Positions 5,409 to 5,574 of a stretch of DNA of 5,574 nt are shown one piece after another (positions within the stretch are counted from its first letter, which is position 1; each line of letters opens with the position of its first letter). Source of the stretch: Myxococcales bacterium (GTDB taxonomy: Bacteria > Myxococcota_C > UBA6777). The stretch covers positions 1-5,574 of the forward strand of contig JALTMC010000317.1 in the NCBI GenBank assembly GCA_027005175.1. Direction: 5' to 3'. Both the position numbers and the translations under genes were made by a program. The notes under the pieces were generated by a model. It ran no database searches, was not told the DNA's origin, and saw nothing but the letters and a program-made list of their open reading frames with translations.

Positions 5409-5574
5409 ATGCGGAAATTCGTAGAATGTAAGCATGACAGTGAATCATTGCAAACGTTGCGTGATGTCACACTTTACAACTGGCGTAGGGAGGCCGCCCA
5501 ACAAGGCTCCTTAAATGGAACAGAAGTAAAGGAATCAAACATGTCCCAACGTCCCCAAGATAAGACCTCTAAGG
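5409..5574 (+). CDS. transposase OrfA-like fragment (IS3-type helix-turn-helix), cut by window edge
   Basis: The frame from ATG 5409 is open to the window end (55 codons). It contains ESLQTLRDVTLYNWRREAAQQG (in part: TLYNWRREA), which matches the recognition-helix end of the helix-turn-helix in IS3-type OrfA and related transposases, where TLYxWR is usual. Compared with the usual spacing, about six residues seem to be missing between LQTL and TLYNW, so the domain may be damaged. The frame is open back to a TGA at 5352, and the residues before the ATG are not obviously coding. ATG 5541 is an alternative start, with AAAGGA (5528-5533) seven bases upstream; it would give MSQRPQDKTSK. The 3' part lies outside the window, so neither intactness nor family can be settled. 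Confidence 0.45.
   Translation, partial: MRKFVECKHDSESLQTLRDVTLYNWRREAAQQGSLNGTEVKESNMSQRPQDKTSK

Overview
The window looks like an intergenic-rich, mobile-element-bearing stretch of a bacterial chromosome. The G+C content is moderate (judged by eye), starts are ATG or GTG, and several genes have Shine-Dalgarno-like sites. Nothing fixes the host. A secreted protein with an ADIGPP mature N-terminus and the mix of small envelope proteins would suit a lower-GC Myxococcota or deltaproteobacterial relative, but this is a weak guess.

Region 1-220 has no convincing gene. It opens with a strong GC-rich hairpin and ends in DNA that flanks an insertion sequence. Positions 221-2742 form a complete insertion sequence of 2522 bp. 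It has perfect 20-bp terminal inverted repeats, a 4-bp candidate target duplication (ctat), and one minus-strand transposase gene of 797 codons. The transposase has IS4-superfamily-like DDE signatures, an IS1182-like cysteine cluster and an unusual Glu/Lys/Gln-rich segment before a conserved-looking tail. Positions 2743-2939 are a non-coding spacer with a short tandem heptamer repeat.

The rest appears to be host sequence. A small three-helix membrane protein on the minus strand (2940-3329) is divergent from an alpha/beta hydrolase locus on the plus strand (3455-4363). That locus begins with a signal-anchor segment but carries an in-frame TGA at 3548-3550. The conserved hydrolase fold continues in the same frame right after it, so the gene looks like a fresh nonsense mutant, a recoded gene or a sequencing error. 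The hydrolase stop codon lies in an imperfect 49-bp tandem duplication. A secreted, C-terminally anchored protein of unknown function follows (4461-5237). The right edge (5409 onward) holds the start of a transposase-OrfA-like reading frame with a shortened helix-turn-helix, preceded by a hairpin.

I do not see a defence system, CRISPR array, RNA gene or other clearly new multi-gene system. The most notable points are the interrupted hydrolase, the self-palindromic ends and extended transposase of the insertion sequence, and several short in-place duplications in the host genes.
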